Source: Bacteroidaceae bacterium (GTDB lineage Bacteria; Bacteroidota; Bacteroidia; Bacteroidales; Bacteroidaceae). From it: DNA of 8,168 bases. Below are positions 1 to 5,770 of the stretch, in pieces. Under the pieces are notes generated by a model. The model was not told where the DNA came from. It saw only the letters and a list, made by a program, of their open reading frames with translations, and made no database searches. Position numbers and translations under genes: made by a program. The number at the start of each line of letters is the position of its first letter. The first letter of the stretch is position 1. The DNA lies in contig JAEDMP010000091.1 of NCBI GenBank assembly GCA_016302965.1, forward strand, positions 1 to 8,168, written 5' to 3'.

Positions 1-974
1 GTGTGCGCATGGGCATGATGCTCTCTGCTCCTGCCGGCAATGACATTCTCTTCGATGAGAGTCTCTGCGAACAGGGACGTAACTTCAACAACAAAATCTG
101 GAATGCCTTCCGACTGGTTACGGGATGGCAGGTGGACGAAAGCATACAGCAGCCAGAAGCCAGCCGCATTGCAGTGGAGTGGCTCGATGCCAAACTCCGT
201 CTCGTGAATGCAGAGGTAGACCAGCTCTTCAGCAAATATCGTATCAGTGAGGCACTTATGGCCGTTTACCGACTCTTCTGGGACGAGTTCTCAAGTTGGT
301 ATCTTGAGATGGTGAAGCCCGCCTACGGACAGCCAATCGACGGAAAGACTTATCAGGCCACGCTCCGTTTCTTCGAGTTGCTGCTCAAGATGCTTCATCC
401 CTTCATGCCTTTCATCACAGAAGAGTTGTGGCAGCATATCTATGAGCGCAAGGATGGCGACTCCATCATGCGCGACCCGCTCAAACTCGATGCTCCTACC
501 GACGAGGACAGGCTGCTCGATGCCAACATCGAGAATGTGAAGAAGGTGGTGGGCGGTGTGCGTACTGTACGCAACCAGAAGAATATCGCACAGAAGGAGA
601 CACTCGAACTGCAGGCCGTGGGTGAGCATGTCTTTGCCGCCTTCGAGAGCATCATCGTGAAGATGGCCAATGTGGCTGCAGTCCAGGTGGTGGAGACCAA
701 GGATGCCAGTGCCTCGTCGTTCATGGTGGGCACCTACGAGTTTGCCGTTCCTCTGGGTCATCTGATTGATGTGGAGGCCGAAATCGCCAAGCAGGAGGCC
801 CAACTCGAACACCTTGAGAAGTTCCTGGCTGGCATTGAGAAGAAACTCTCCAACGAGAAGTTCGTGGCCCACGCTCCTGAAGCCGTGGTAGCCATGGAAC
901 GCAAGAAGCAGAGTGACAGCATCGAAAAGATTGCCGCACTCAAGGAGTCGTTGGCTGCGCTCAGAGGAAAGTAA
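1..974 (+). CDS. valS: Valyl-tRNA synthetase, C-terminal part (5' truncated by window edge)
   Basis: This cytoplasmic class I aminoacyl-tRNA synthetase charges tRNA-Val with valine. Only the last 324 or so residues are in the window. The first whole codon is at position 3, and the reading frame is open to the left edge, so the true start lies upstream. The fragment opens with RMGMMLSAPAGNDILFDE, the block that normally follows the KMSKS loop at the end of the catalytic core. The segment NFNNKIWNAFRLV then leads into the helical anticodon-binding domain (fragment residues about 33-180, including HPFMPFITEELWQ). The last 65 residues or so are Glu/Lys/Ala-rich and heptad-like (IAKQEAQLEHLEKFLAGIEKK, NEKFVAHAPEAVV), which is the C-terminal coiled coil of ValS that contacts the tRNA. 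The gene ends with TAA at 972-974 and is followed by a strong hairpin. No frameshift or missing block is visible. Identification is firm. Confidence 0.97.
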   Translation, partial: VRMGMMLSAPAGNDILFDESLCEQGRNFNNKIWNAFRLVTGWQVDESIQQPEASRIAVEWLDAKLRLVNAEVDQLFSKYRISEALMAVYRLFWDEFSSWYLEMVKPAYGQPIDGKTYQATLRFFELLLKMLHPFMPFITEELWQHIYERKDGDSIMRDPLKLDAPTDEDRLLDANIENVKKVVGGVRTVRNQKNIAQKETLELQAVGEHVFAAFESIIVKMANVAAVQVVETKDASASSFMVGTYEFAVPLGHLIDVEAEIAKQEAQLEHLEKFLAGIEKKLSNEKFVAHAPEAVVAMERKKQSDSIEKIAALKESLAALRGK

Positions 975-1022
975 TGCTTGGGCAAACCTATTCAAGTAAT
1001 TTGTAATTAGTGACTTATGAAT

Positions 1023-1066
1023 GAGGAGTTATGATGTGGATGAATCATCCCCGTCATAACTCCTTT
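1023..1066 (+). terminator. Strong hairpin after valS, probable transcription terminator
   Basis: The arms 1023-1042 and 1046-1065 pair at 19 of 20 positions, including two G-U pairs, around a 3-base AAT loop. The outer 11 pairs (AGGAGTTATGA with TCATAACTCCT) are perfect, and the only mismatch is 1037/1051. The 3' side continues TTTAAAAA, so the U-tract is short. It lies 48 bases after the valS stop and 15 bases before the next start, which fits a valS terminator. It could instead be a dispersed palindromic repeat or a leader structure of the next gene. The hairpin is seen directly; its role is inferred. Confidence 0.6.
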
Positions 1067-1080
1067 AAAAATCAGACGCT

Positions 1081-1824
1081 ATGGAACAACCATCTGACGA
1101 AGACCGAAGAAAACAACTGTGGAAGCGGCTCCTGAAACGTTTTCACGAAGCATGCTCCACCTACGGATTGCTGCATGAAGAAGACCATATCCTCGTGGGA
1201 CTCTCGGGAGGAAAAGACTCATTGTTGCTACTCGAACTACTTGCTTATCAGGCACGTATTGCCAGACCGAAACTTACGGTTGAGGCGGCCCATGTGAGGA
1301 TGGGGAATGTGAAATACGAGACCGACACCACCTATCTCGAACGGTTTGCCGCTGAGAGGGGAGTGAAACTGCACGTGCTGGAGACCCGGTTTGACTATCA
1401 GCAGGGCAACAAGAAACCCGTCTGTTTCCTCTGCTCCTGGTATCGGCGCAAAGCCCTCTTCAACCTGGCACAGGAACTGGGTTGCAACAAGATTGCACTG
1501 GGGCATCATCAGGACGACCTTGTGCACACCACACTCATGAACCTCTTCTTCCAAGGGCAGTTTGCCACTATGCCTGCCTTGTTGCAGATGCGGAAGATGC
1601 CGCTGGCAATCATCCGCCCCCTGTGTATGGAGCGTGAGGCCGAAATCATCGAGTATGCCCGATTGGCAGATTACCAGAAGCAGGTGAAACTGTGTCCTTA
1701 CGAAAAGGTTTCCCATCGCGCTGCCGTGGCGCAACTCTTCCTGCAGATCGAACAAATGAATCCCGAGGCGAGGTATTCCGTTTGGAATGCGCTTGAAGCA
1801 CAGGGAAAGTTGAAGGAGGAGTGA
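1081..1824 (+). CDS. ttcA: TtcA-like PP-loop ATPase, probable tRNA 2-thiocytidine synthetase
   Basis: This is a cytoplasmic N-type ATP pyrophosphatase of the TtcA/TilS group. TtcA activates C32 of certain tRNAs with ATP and replaces its oxygen with sulfur, using a 4Fe-4S cluster. The 247-residue product shows the PP-loop SGGKDS at residues 42-47, a CxxC at C115/C118 (VCFLCSWYRR), the GHHQDD motif at 141-146 and a further cysteine at C205 (KLCPYE). Three cysteines in this pattern match the cluster ligands of TtcA rather than TilS, which lacks them. The protein is shorter than the E. coli enzyme (about 310 residues), mainly at its ends. ATG 1081 is the first in-frame start after the valS hairpin and leaves a normal N-terminal helix before the PP-loop. 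No Shine-Dalgarno sequence is seen. It stands alone between valS and the nuo operon. The PP-loop thiolase family is firm; the exact substrate is inferred. Confidence 0.82.
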   Translation: MEQPSDEDRRKQLWKRLLKRFHEACSTYGLLHEEDHILVGLSGGKDSLLLLELLAYQARIARPKLTVEAAHVRMGNVKYETDTTYLERFAAERGVKLHVLETRFDYQQGNKKPVCFLCSWYRRKALFNLAQELGCNKIALGHHQDDLVHTTLMNLFFQGQFATMPALLQMRKMPLAIIRPLCMEREAEIIEYARLADYQKQVKLCPYEKVSHRAAVAQLFLQIEQMNPEARYSVWNALEAQGKLKEE

Positions 1825-1832
1825 CTTTAAAC

Positions 1833-1865
1833 GCAAAAACACCATCTGTTTTTGCCGAAAAACAG
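1833..1865 (+). terminator. Overlapping A/T-rich hairpins after the ttcA-like gene
   Basis: A perfect 9-bp stem pairs GCAAAAACA (1833-1841) with TGTTTTTGC (1847-1855) around a 5-base loop, 8 bases after the ttcA-like stop. The right arm can also pair downstream: CTGTTTTT (1846-1853) with AAAAACAG (1858-1865) around the loop GCCG. The two stems use the same bases and so exclude each other. They lie upstream of the nuo promoter and are therefore more likely a terminator of the ttcA-like gene than a nuo leader element. There is no clean run of T after either stem, so confidence is modest. Confidence 0.4.
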
Positions 1866-1902
1866 CATGAACCATTGGAAATGTGGAAAGTCAGGGGAAA
1901 AT

Positions 1903-1934
1903 GATGAAAAACATATAGAAAAAGATGAAAAAAC
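1903..1934 (+). repeat. Direct repeat GATGAAAAA(A)C upstream of the nuo promoter
   Basis: GATGAAAAAC at 1903-1912 recurs as GATGAAAAAAC at 1924-1934. The copies start 21 bases apart, about two helical turns, so both would face the same side of the DNA. The second copy abuts the -33 region of the predicted nuo promoter. It is also part of a 7-bp inverted repeat, ATGAAAA (1925-1931) with TTTTCAT (1936-1942). The arrangement would suit a regulator site, but the region is A-rich and chance similarity is possible. Confidence 0.3.
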
Positions 1935-1935
1935 G

Positions 1936-1967
1936 TTTTCATGGTTCGTGTTTTTTTGTTATCTTTG
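1936..1967 (+). promoter_or_regulatory. Predicted Bacteroidetes-type promoter of the nuo operon
   Basis: TATCTTTG at 1960-1967 matches the Bacteroidetes primary-sigma -7 consensus TAnnTTTG exactly. A -33-like TTTT lies at 1936-1939, 20 bases upstream, instead of the consensus TTTG or TTG. Transcription would begin around 1972-1976, giving a leader of about 35 bases to nuoA. That leader is AT-rich and has no Shine-Dalgarno motif, as is usual in this phylum. The position, just before the first gene of a long operon, supports the call. Confidence 0.7.
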
Positions 1968-2009
1968 CACCGCTATTTAAAGCATACAAATTTGTAATAT
2001 TATATTTTT

Positions 2010-2360
2010 ATGTATTTTACTTTGCTGATTACCGTTTTAATAACGGCTATTGTGCTGGTAGCGGCGGCTTATCTGATCGCGAAACTGATAGGTCCGCGCT
2101 CCTACAACAAGGTGAAAGGCGAACCTTTTGAGTGCGGTATTCCCACTCATGGGTCGTCGTGGATTCCTGTGCATGTAGGATACTACCTGTTCGCAATTCT
2201 TTTCCTCATGTTTGATGTGGAAACCATGTTTCTGTATCCATGGGCAGTGGTAGTGAAGAACTTCGGGGCTGCAGCCTTGCTGAGCATCGGTTTCTTCTTG
2301 TTGGTACTTGTATTTGGCTTGGCATATGCCTGGCGGAAAGGAGCGCTCGAATGGAAGTAA
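2010..2360 (+). CDS. nuoA: NADH-quinone oxidoreductase (complex I) subunit A
   Basis: NuoA (ND3 homologue) is a small inner-membrane subunit at the junction of the membrane and peripheral arms of complex I, next to the quinone channel. The 116-residue product has three hydrophobic segments (about 4-27, 57-77 and 87-108). The long loop after the first one carries the conserved FECG motif with C42, followed by FDVE (D69 and E71) at the end of the second segment and the usual ALEW near the C-terminus. The length is normal for the family. ATG 2010 starts at the expected N-terminal membrane helix and lies about 35 bases after the predicted transcription start. It is the first gene of the operon, and its stop lies inside the start region of nuoB, a 10-base overlap that suggests translational coupling. 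Confidence 0.95.
   Translation: MYFTLLITVLITAIVLVAAAYLIAKLIGPRSYNKVKGEPFECGIPTHGSSWIPVHVGYYLFAILFLMFDVETMFLYPWAVVVKNFGAAALLSIGFFLLVLVFGLAYAWRKGALEWK
2337..2343 (+). promoter_or_regulatory. Shine-Dalgarno site of nuoB inside the nuoA 3' end
   Basis: AAAGGAG at 2337-2343 lies 7 bases before ATG 2351, an ideal distance. It sits within the nuoA codons for the Arg-Lys-Gly stretch. It helps choose 2351 as the nuoB start over in-frame upstream starts such as 2240, which would place 37 non-conserved residues before the familiar MEVRKPKIKS N-terminus. Confidence 0.6.
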
Positions 2361-3043
2361 GAAAACCGAAAATCAAGAGCATTCCCTACGAGGAATTCAA
2401 GGACAACGAGGGACTCGAGAGCATCATCGAGGAGTTGCACGAGGGCGGCGTGAATGTGGTGACTGGCAATCTCGACCAGCTCATCAACTGGGGACGCTCC
2501 AACTCCCTCTGGTCACTCACCTTCGCTACCAGTTGCTGTGGTATTGAGTTTATGGCAGTGGGTTGTGCCCGTTACGACTTCGCTCGCTTCGGCTTCGAGG
2601 TGACCCGTAACTCCCCCCGTCAGGCAGACCTCATCATGTGCGCCGGCACCATCACCCACAAGATGGCTCCCGCATTCAAGAGACTCTACGATGAAATGGC
2701 AGAACCCAAGTATGTAATCGCTGTGGGCGGATGCGCCATCTCGGGCGGTCCCTTCAAGTCGAGCTACCATGTGGTGCAAGGCATCGACGAGATTGTGCCT
2801 GTGGATGTGTTTATCCCTGGCTGTCCTCCACGTCCAGAGGCCATCATGTATGGCATGATGCAGCTTCAGCGCAAGGTGAAGATCGAGAAATTCTTCGGTG
2901 GTGCCAACCACAAGCAGACGGCTGAAGAGCGTGAGCTCGGCGTCAGCAACGAGGAACTCACCTATGGCAAGAAGGAACCTATCGTGGTGAACGAGGTGCC
3001 CGCAGATTTTGTCAATGAACTAAAGAAGGAGGGCGACAAATGA
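2351..3043 (+). CDS. nuoB: NADH-quinone oxidoreductase (complex I) subunit B, N2 cluster carrier
   Basis: NuoB (PSST homologue) holds the terminal 4Fe-4S cluster N2 that hands electrons to quinone, at the interface with NuoD. With the start at 2351 the product has 230 residues. The four cluster ligands are visible: the adjacent pair C62-C63 in TSCCGIEF, C128 in VGGCAISGGP and C158 in IPGCPPRPEA. The family blocks RYDFARFGFEVTRNSPRQAD and THKMAP are intact. After about residue 185 there is a hydrophilic tail of about 45 residues (rich in Glu and Lys) of uncertain role. The start overlaps nuoA by 10 bases, and the stop overlaps the nuoCD start in ATGA. It is a peripheral subunit with no membrane segment. 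Confidence 0.97.
   Translation: MEVRKPKIKSIPYEEFKDNEGLESIIEELHEGGVNVVTGNLDQLINWGRSNSLWSLTFATSCCGIEFMAVGCARYDFARFGFEVTRNSPRQADLIMCAGTITHKMAPAFKRLYDEMAEPKYVIAVGGCAISGGPFKSSYHVVQGIDEIVPVDVFIPGCPPRPEAIMYGMMQLQRKVKIEKFFGGANHKQTAEERELGVSNEELTYGKKEPIVVNEVPADFVNELKKEGDK
3027..3032 (+). promoter_or_regulatory. Shine-Dalgarno site of nuoCD inside the nuoB 3' end
   Basis: AGGAGG at 3027-3032, within a longer AAGGAGGG, lies 7 bases before ATG 3040. It is a full-strength match to the anti-Shine-Dalgarno sequence, which is unusual for a Bacteroidetes gene. Together with the ATGA stop/start overlap at 3040-3043 it suggests coupled translation of nuoB and nuoCD. Confidence 0.6.
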
Positions 3044-4608
3044 AACTGAATAACCAAGTGATTAATTTTGACAGCTTCGCCAAAGAGATGGAGAAGCTGA
3101 GACACACCAAGCACTTCGACTATCTGGTTACCATCGTCGGTGAGGATTTCGGCGGTGAAGAAGGACTTGGCTGTATCTATATTCTCGAGAATAGCGACAC
3201 ACACGAGCGCACCAGCGTGAAGACACTGGCCAAGAGGGTGGGAGAGAACGACTTTGTCATCCCCAGCGTGTGCGGTCTCTGGAAGAGTGCCAATCTGCTG
3301 GAGCGTGAGGTCTTCGATTTCCTTGGCATCAAGTTCCTCGGACACCCCGACATGCGCCGTCTCTACCTGAGAAGCGACTTCCAGGGCTATCCCCTGCGCA
3401 AGGACTTCAAGGCCACTGAGGGATATACCCTTGAGGATGACAACGAGCCCGACTACGGTATGGAGTACCAGCTCAATGCCGACGGCCAGCTCGTGGAGAA
3501 GAAGAACAAACTCTTTGGAGATGACGACTTCGTGGTGAACATCGGTCCGCAGCACCCCTCCACCCACGGTGTGCTCCGTCTGCAGACCATTCTCGACGGT
3601 GAGACCATTTGCAAGATTTATCCCCATCTGGGCTATATCCACCGCGGTATCGAAAAGATGTGCGAGAGCTACACCTATCCTCAGACACTTGCACTGACCG
3701 ATCGTATGGACTATCTGAGCGCCATGATGAACCGCCATGCACTGGTGGGTGTCATCGAAGAGGCCATGGGCGTGGAACTGACCGACCGCATCCAGTATGT
3801 TCGTACCATCATGGACGAGTTGCAGCGCCTTGACTCACATCTGCTCTACATCGGATGCTGTGCCCAGGACTTGGGTGCACTGACCGCCTTCCTTTATTCC
3901 ATGCGCGACCGCGAGCATGTGCTCAACGTGATGGAGGAGACCACAGGTGGACGTCTGATTCAGAACTACTACCGCATCGGCGGTCTGCAGGATGATATCG
4001 ACCCCAACTTCGTGAAGAACGTGAAGGCTCTCTGCCAGTACATGAAACCCATGTTCAAGGAGTATATGGATGTGTTTGGCGAGAATGTCATCACCAAGAA
4101 CCGCTTCCAGAACATCGGTATGCTGAGTAAGGAAGATGCCATCAGTTATGGTGTGACCGGAGCCAGCGGACGTGCTTCCGGCTGGCACAGCGATGTGCGC
4201 AAGAATCATCCTTACGGTGTTTATGACAAGGTTGAATGGGATGAGGTAACCTGCACGTCATGCGACAGTTACGGACGTTATCTCAACCGTATTGAAGAGA
4301 TGAAACAGAGCATCCGTATCATGGAGCAACTCATCGACAATATTCCCGCTGGAGACTTCTATGTGAAGCAGAAGCCCATCATCAAGGTGCCCGAGGGACA
4401 GTGGTATTTCTCTTGTGAGGGTAGCCGTGGTGAGATTGGTGTTTATCTCGACTCGAAGGGCGACAAGAGCCCCTATCGCCTCAAGTTCCGCCCGATGGGT
4501 CTGAATCATGTGGCAGCGATGGACGAGATGCTGCGTGGCGAGAAGATTGCCGACTTGATTACCGTAGGTGCGGCATTGGATTTCGTAATACCTGATATTG
4601 ATAGATAA
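3040..4608 (+). CDS. nuoCD: Fused complex I subunits C and D (quinone-binding connector)
   Basis: This 522-residue protein joins NuoC (30-kDa subunit) and NuoD (49-kDa subunit), which together with NuoB form the quinone-reducing core. The NuoC part spans about 1-130 and ends with the signature EREVFDFLGIKFLGHPDMRR and YPLRKDF. A charged linker (about 125-162) follows. The NuoD part spans about 163-522 and has GPQHPSTHGVLR (169-180) and DRMDY (221-225). H176 and Y225 align with the quinone head-group ligands His38 and Tyr87 of Thermus Nqo4. Further blocks are YRIGGLQDD, SRGEIGVYLDSKG and a C-terminal DIDR. Odd points are a CTSC motif at 405-408, C273-C274 in the IGCCAQDLGA segment, and DFVIPDIDR where most homologues have DPVMGEVDR. 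The gene overlaps nuoB by 4 bases and ends 5 bases before nuoH, so nuoE, nuoF and nuoG are not between them. Confidence 0.97.
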   Translation: MKLNNQVINFDSFAKEMEKLRHTKHFDYLVTIVGEDFGGEEGLGCIYILENSDTHERTSVKTLAKRVGENDFVIPSVCGLWKSANLLEREVFDFLGIKFLGHPDMRRLYLRSDFQGYPLRKDFKATEGYTLEDDNEPDYGMEYQLNADGQLVEKKNKLFGDDDFVVNIGPQHPSTHGVLRLQTILDGETICKIYPHLGYIHRGIEKMCESYTYPQTLALTDRMDYLSAMMNRHALVGVIEEAMGVELTDRIQYVRTIMDELQRLDSHLLYIGCCAQDLGALTAFLYSMRDREHVLNVMEETTGGRLIQNYYRIGGLQDDIDPNFVKNVKALCQYMKPMFKEYMDVFGENVITKNRFQNIGMLSKEDAISYGVTGASGRASGWHSDVRKNHPYGVYDKVEWDEVTCTSCDSYGRYLNRIEEMKQSIRIMEQLIDNIPAGDFYVKQKPIIKVPEGQWYFSCEGSRGEIGVYLDSKGDKSPYRLKFRPMGLNHVAAMDEMLRGEKIADLITVGAALDFVIPDIDR

Positions 4609-4613
4609 TAAGT

Positions 4614-5699
4614 ATGTTCAATTTTAGTATAGTAACAACATGGATAGACAATCTCCTCCGCCTCACGCTGGGCTTGGGAGATTTCTGGGCAATCCTCATT
4701 GAGTGTCTGCTCGTGGGAGTGGCGCTGCTCACTGGCTATGCGCTGATTGCCATTGTGCTGATTTTCATGGAGCGTAAGGTCTGCGCCTATTTCCAGTGCC
4801 GTCTGGGCCCGATGCGTGTGGGTCCGTGGGGTTTGCTGCAGGTGTTTGCCGACGTGCTGAAGATGCTCATCAAGGAGATTTTCTTCGTTGACAAGGCCGA
4901 TAAACTGCTCTATCTCGTAGCTCCTTTCCTGGTTATCATCGCTTCTGTGGGAACCTTCTCGTTCCTGCCCTGGAACAACGGTGCCGTGGTGCTTGACTTC
5001 AACGTGGGCATCTTCCTCATGACCGCCATCTCGAGCATCGGAGTGGTAGGCGTGTTCCTGGCCGGTTGGGGTTCCAACAACAAGTATTCAGTAGTGAGTG
5101 CCATGCGTGGAGCCGTACAGATGATTTCCTATGAGATGTCGCTTTGCCTCTGTCTCATCACAGCCGTCATCCTGACGGGCACGATGCAGATCAGCGGTAT
5201 TGTGGAGGCACAGACTGGTCCCTGGCAGTGGCTCATCTTCAAGGGTCACATTCCCGCTTTGATTGGTTTTCTCACCTTCCTTGTAGCCGGTAATGCTGAG
5301 GCCAACCGTGGTCCCTTTGACTTGGCTGAGGCTGAGAGCGAGTTGACCGCCGGTTACCATACCGAGTATTCGGGTATGGGCTTTGGCTACTACTATCTGG
5401 CTGAGTACCTCAACCTCTTCGTTGTTTCTGGTATCGCTGCCACCGTCTTCCTGGGTGGTTGGGCTCCCGTGAACATCGGCGTGGCCGCCTTCGACCAGGT
5501 GATGGACTACATCCCCGGCATCGTCTGGTTTATGGGTAAGACCTTCCTCGTGGTATGGTTGCTGATGTGGGTGAGATGGACCTTCCCCCGTCTGCGTATC
5601 GACCAGATACTAAAACTTGAATGGAAGTATCTTATGCCGCTGGCACTCATCAACTTGGTGCTGATGACTGTAGTGGTGGCCATGGGATGGCACTTCTAA
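4614..5699 (+). CDS. nuoH: NADH-quinone oxidoreductase (complex I) subunit H
   Basis: NuoH (ND1 homologue) is the membrane subunit that forms much of the quinone chamber and links quinone reduction to the proton channels. The 361-residue product has about eight or nine hydrophobic segments, starting around residues 27-51. Family signatures are ERKVCAYFQCRLGPMRVGP (53-71) and NRGPFDLAEAESELTAGYHT (231-250). The second is the acidic, cytoplasm-facing loop lining the chamber; most homologues read NRAPFDLPEAESEL, so Ala to Gly and Pro to Ala are small departures. The length is slightly above the usual 320-350 or so because of an N-terminal extension. ATG 4614 lies 5 bases after the nuoCD stop and has no Shine-Dalgarno sequence, so translation may rely on coupling. 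In many other bacteria nuoE, nuoF and nuoG would sit in front of this gene. Confidence 0.96.
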   Translation: MFNFSIVTTWIDNLLRLTLGLGDFWAILIECLLVGVALLTGYALIAIVLIFMERKVCAYFQCRLGPMRVGPWGLLQVFADVLKMLIKEIFFVDKADKLLYLVAPFLVIIASVGTFSFLPWNNGAVVLDFNVGIFLMTAISSIGVVGVFLAGWGSNNKYSVVSAMRGAVQMISYEMSLCLCLITAVILTGTMQISGIVEAQTGPWQWLIFKGHIPALIGFLTFLVAGNAEANRGPFDLAEAESELTAGYHTEYSGMGFGYYYLAEYLNLFVVSGIAATVFLGGWAPVNIGVAAFDQVMDYIPGIVWFMGKTFLVVWLLMWVRWTFPRLRIDQILKLEWKYLMPLALINLVLMTVVVAMGWHF

Positions 5700-5770
5700 C
5701 AAATAGAGAGAGACAAGTCACTTGTTTATTGTTTAGACACAGTTAATTACCAACCACTGTTTGTTTGAAA
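5700..5770 (+). other. 71-base spacer between nuoH and nuoI
   Basis: This is the only sizeable gap inside the operon; all other junctions overlap or have 1-8 bases. It is AT-rich and contains the palindrome ACAAGTCACTTGT (5713-5725), followed by TTTATTGTTT. The palindrome can form at most a 5-bp stem with a 3-base loop, which is weak. No convincing promoter or Shine-Dalgarno motif precedes nuoI. It could be a mild attenuation or processing site, but nothing firm can be claimed. Confidence 0.3.

Noticed and set aside
291..995. 234-codon minus-strand open frame opposite valS
   Set aside because: It is fully explained by valS on the + strand, and its product resembles no protein I recognise.
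977..1003. Possible promoter TTG (977-979) plus TAATTTG (997-1003) before the ttcA-like gene
   Set aside because: The -7 box is one base short of TAnnTTTG and the spacing is 17 rather than about 19-21, so the match is too weak to annotate.
1821..1904. 27-residue frame starting at a GTG that overlaps the ttcA-like stop, next to AAGGAGGA
   Set aside because: The purine-rich motif is only a base or so from the GTG, the motif is explained by Lys-Glu-Glu codons, and the frame crosses the competing hairpins without any protein-like features.
1925..2131. 68-codon + strand frame running through the nuo promoter into nuoA
   Set aside because: It spans the predicted promoter and continues out of frame inside nuoA. 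Its sequence is just translated AT-rich DNA.
2240..2350. In-frame upstream extension of nuoB starting at 2240
   Set aside because: It would add 37 residues unlike any NuoB N-terminus and overlap nuoA heavily. The ATG at 2351 has a well-placed Shine-Dalgarno site and the expected N-terminal sequence.
2962..3738. Long open frame of 258 codons on the minus strand, antisense to nuoB/nuoCD
   Set aside because: It lies wholly across conserved nuo coding sequence, and its product is a His/Leu/Val-rich sequence without recognisable motifs, typical of the antisense shadow of biased codon use.
5760..5767. TTTGTTTG, a one-mismatch match to TAnnTTTG just before nuoI
   Set aside because: It is only 3 bases before ATG 5771, so any transcript would start inside the gene. 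There is no -33 element at a proper distance.
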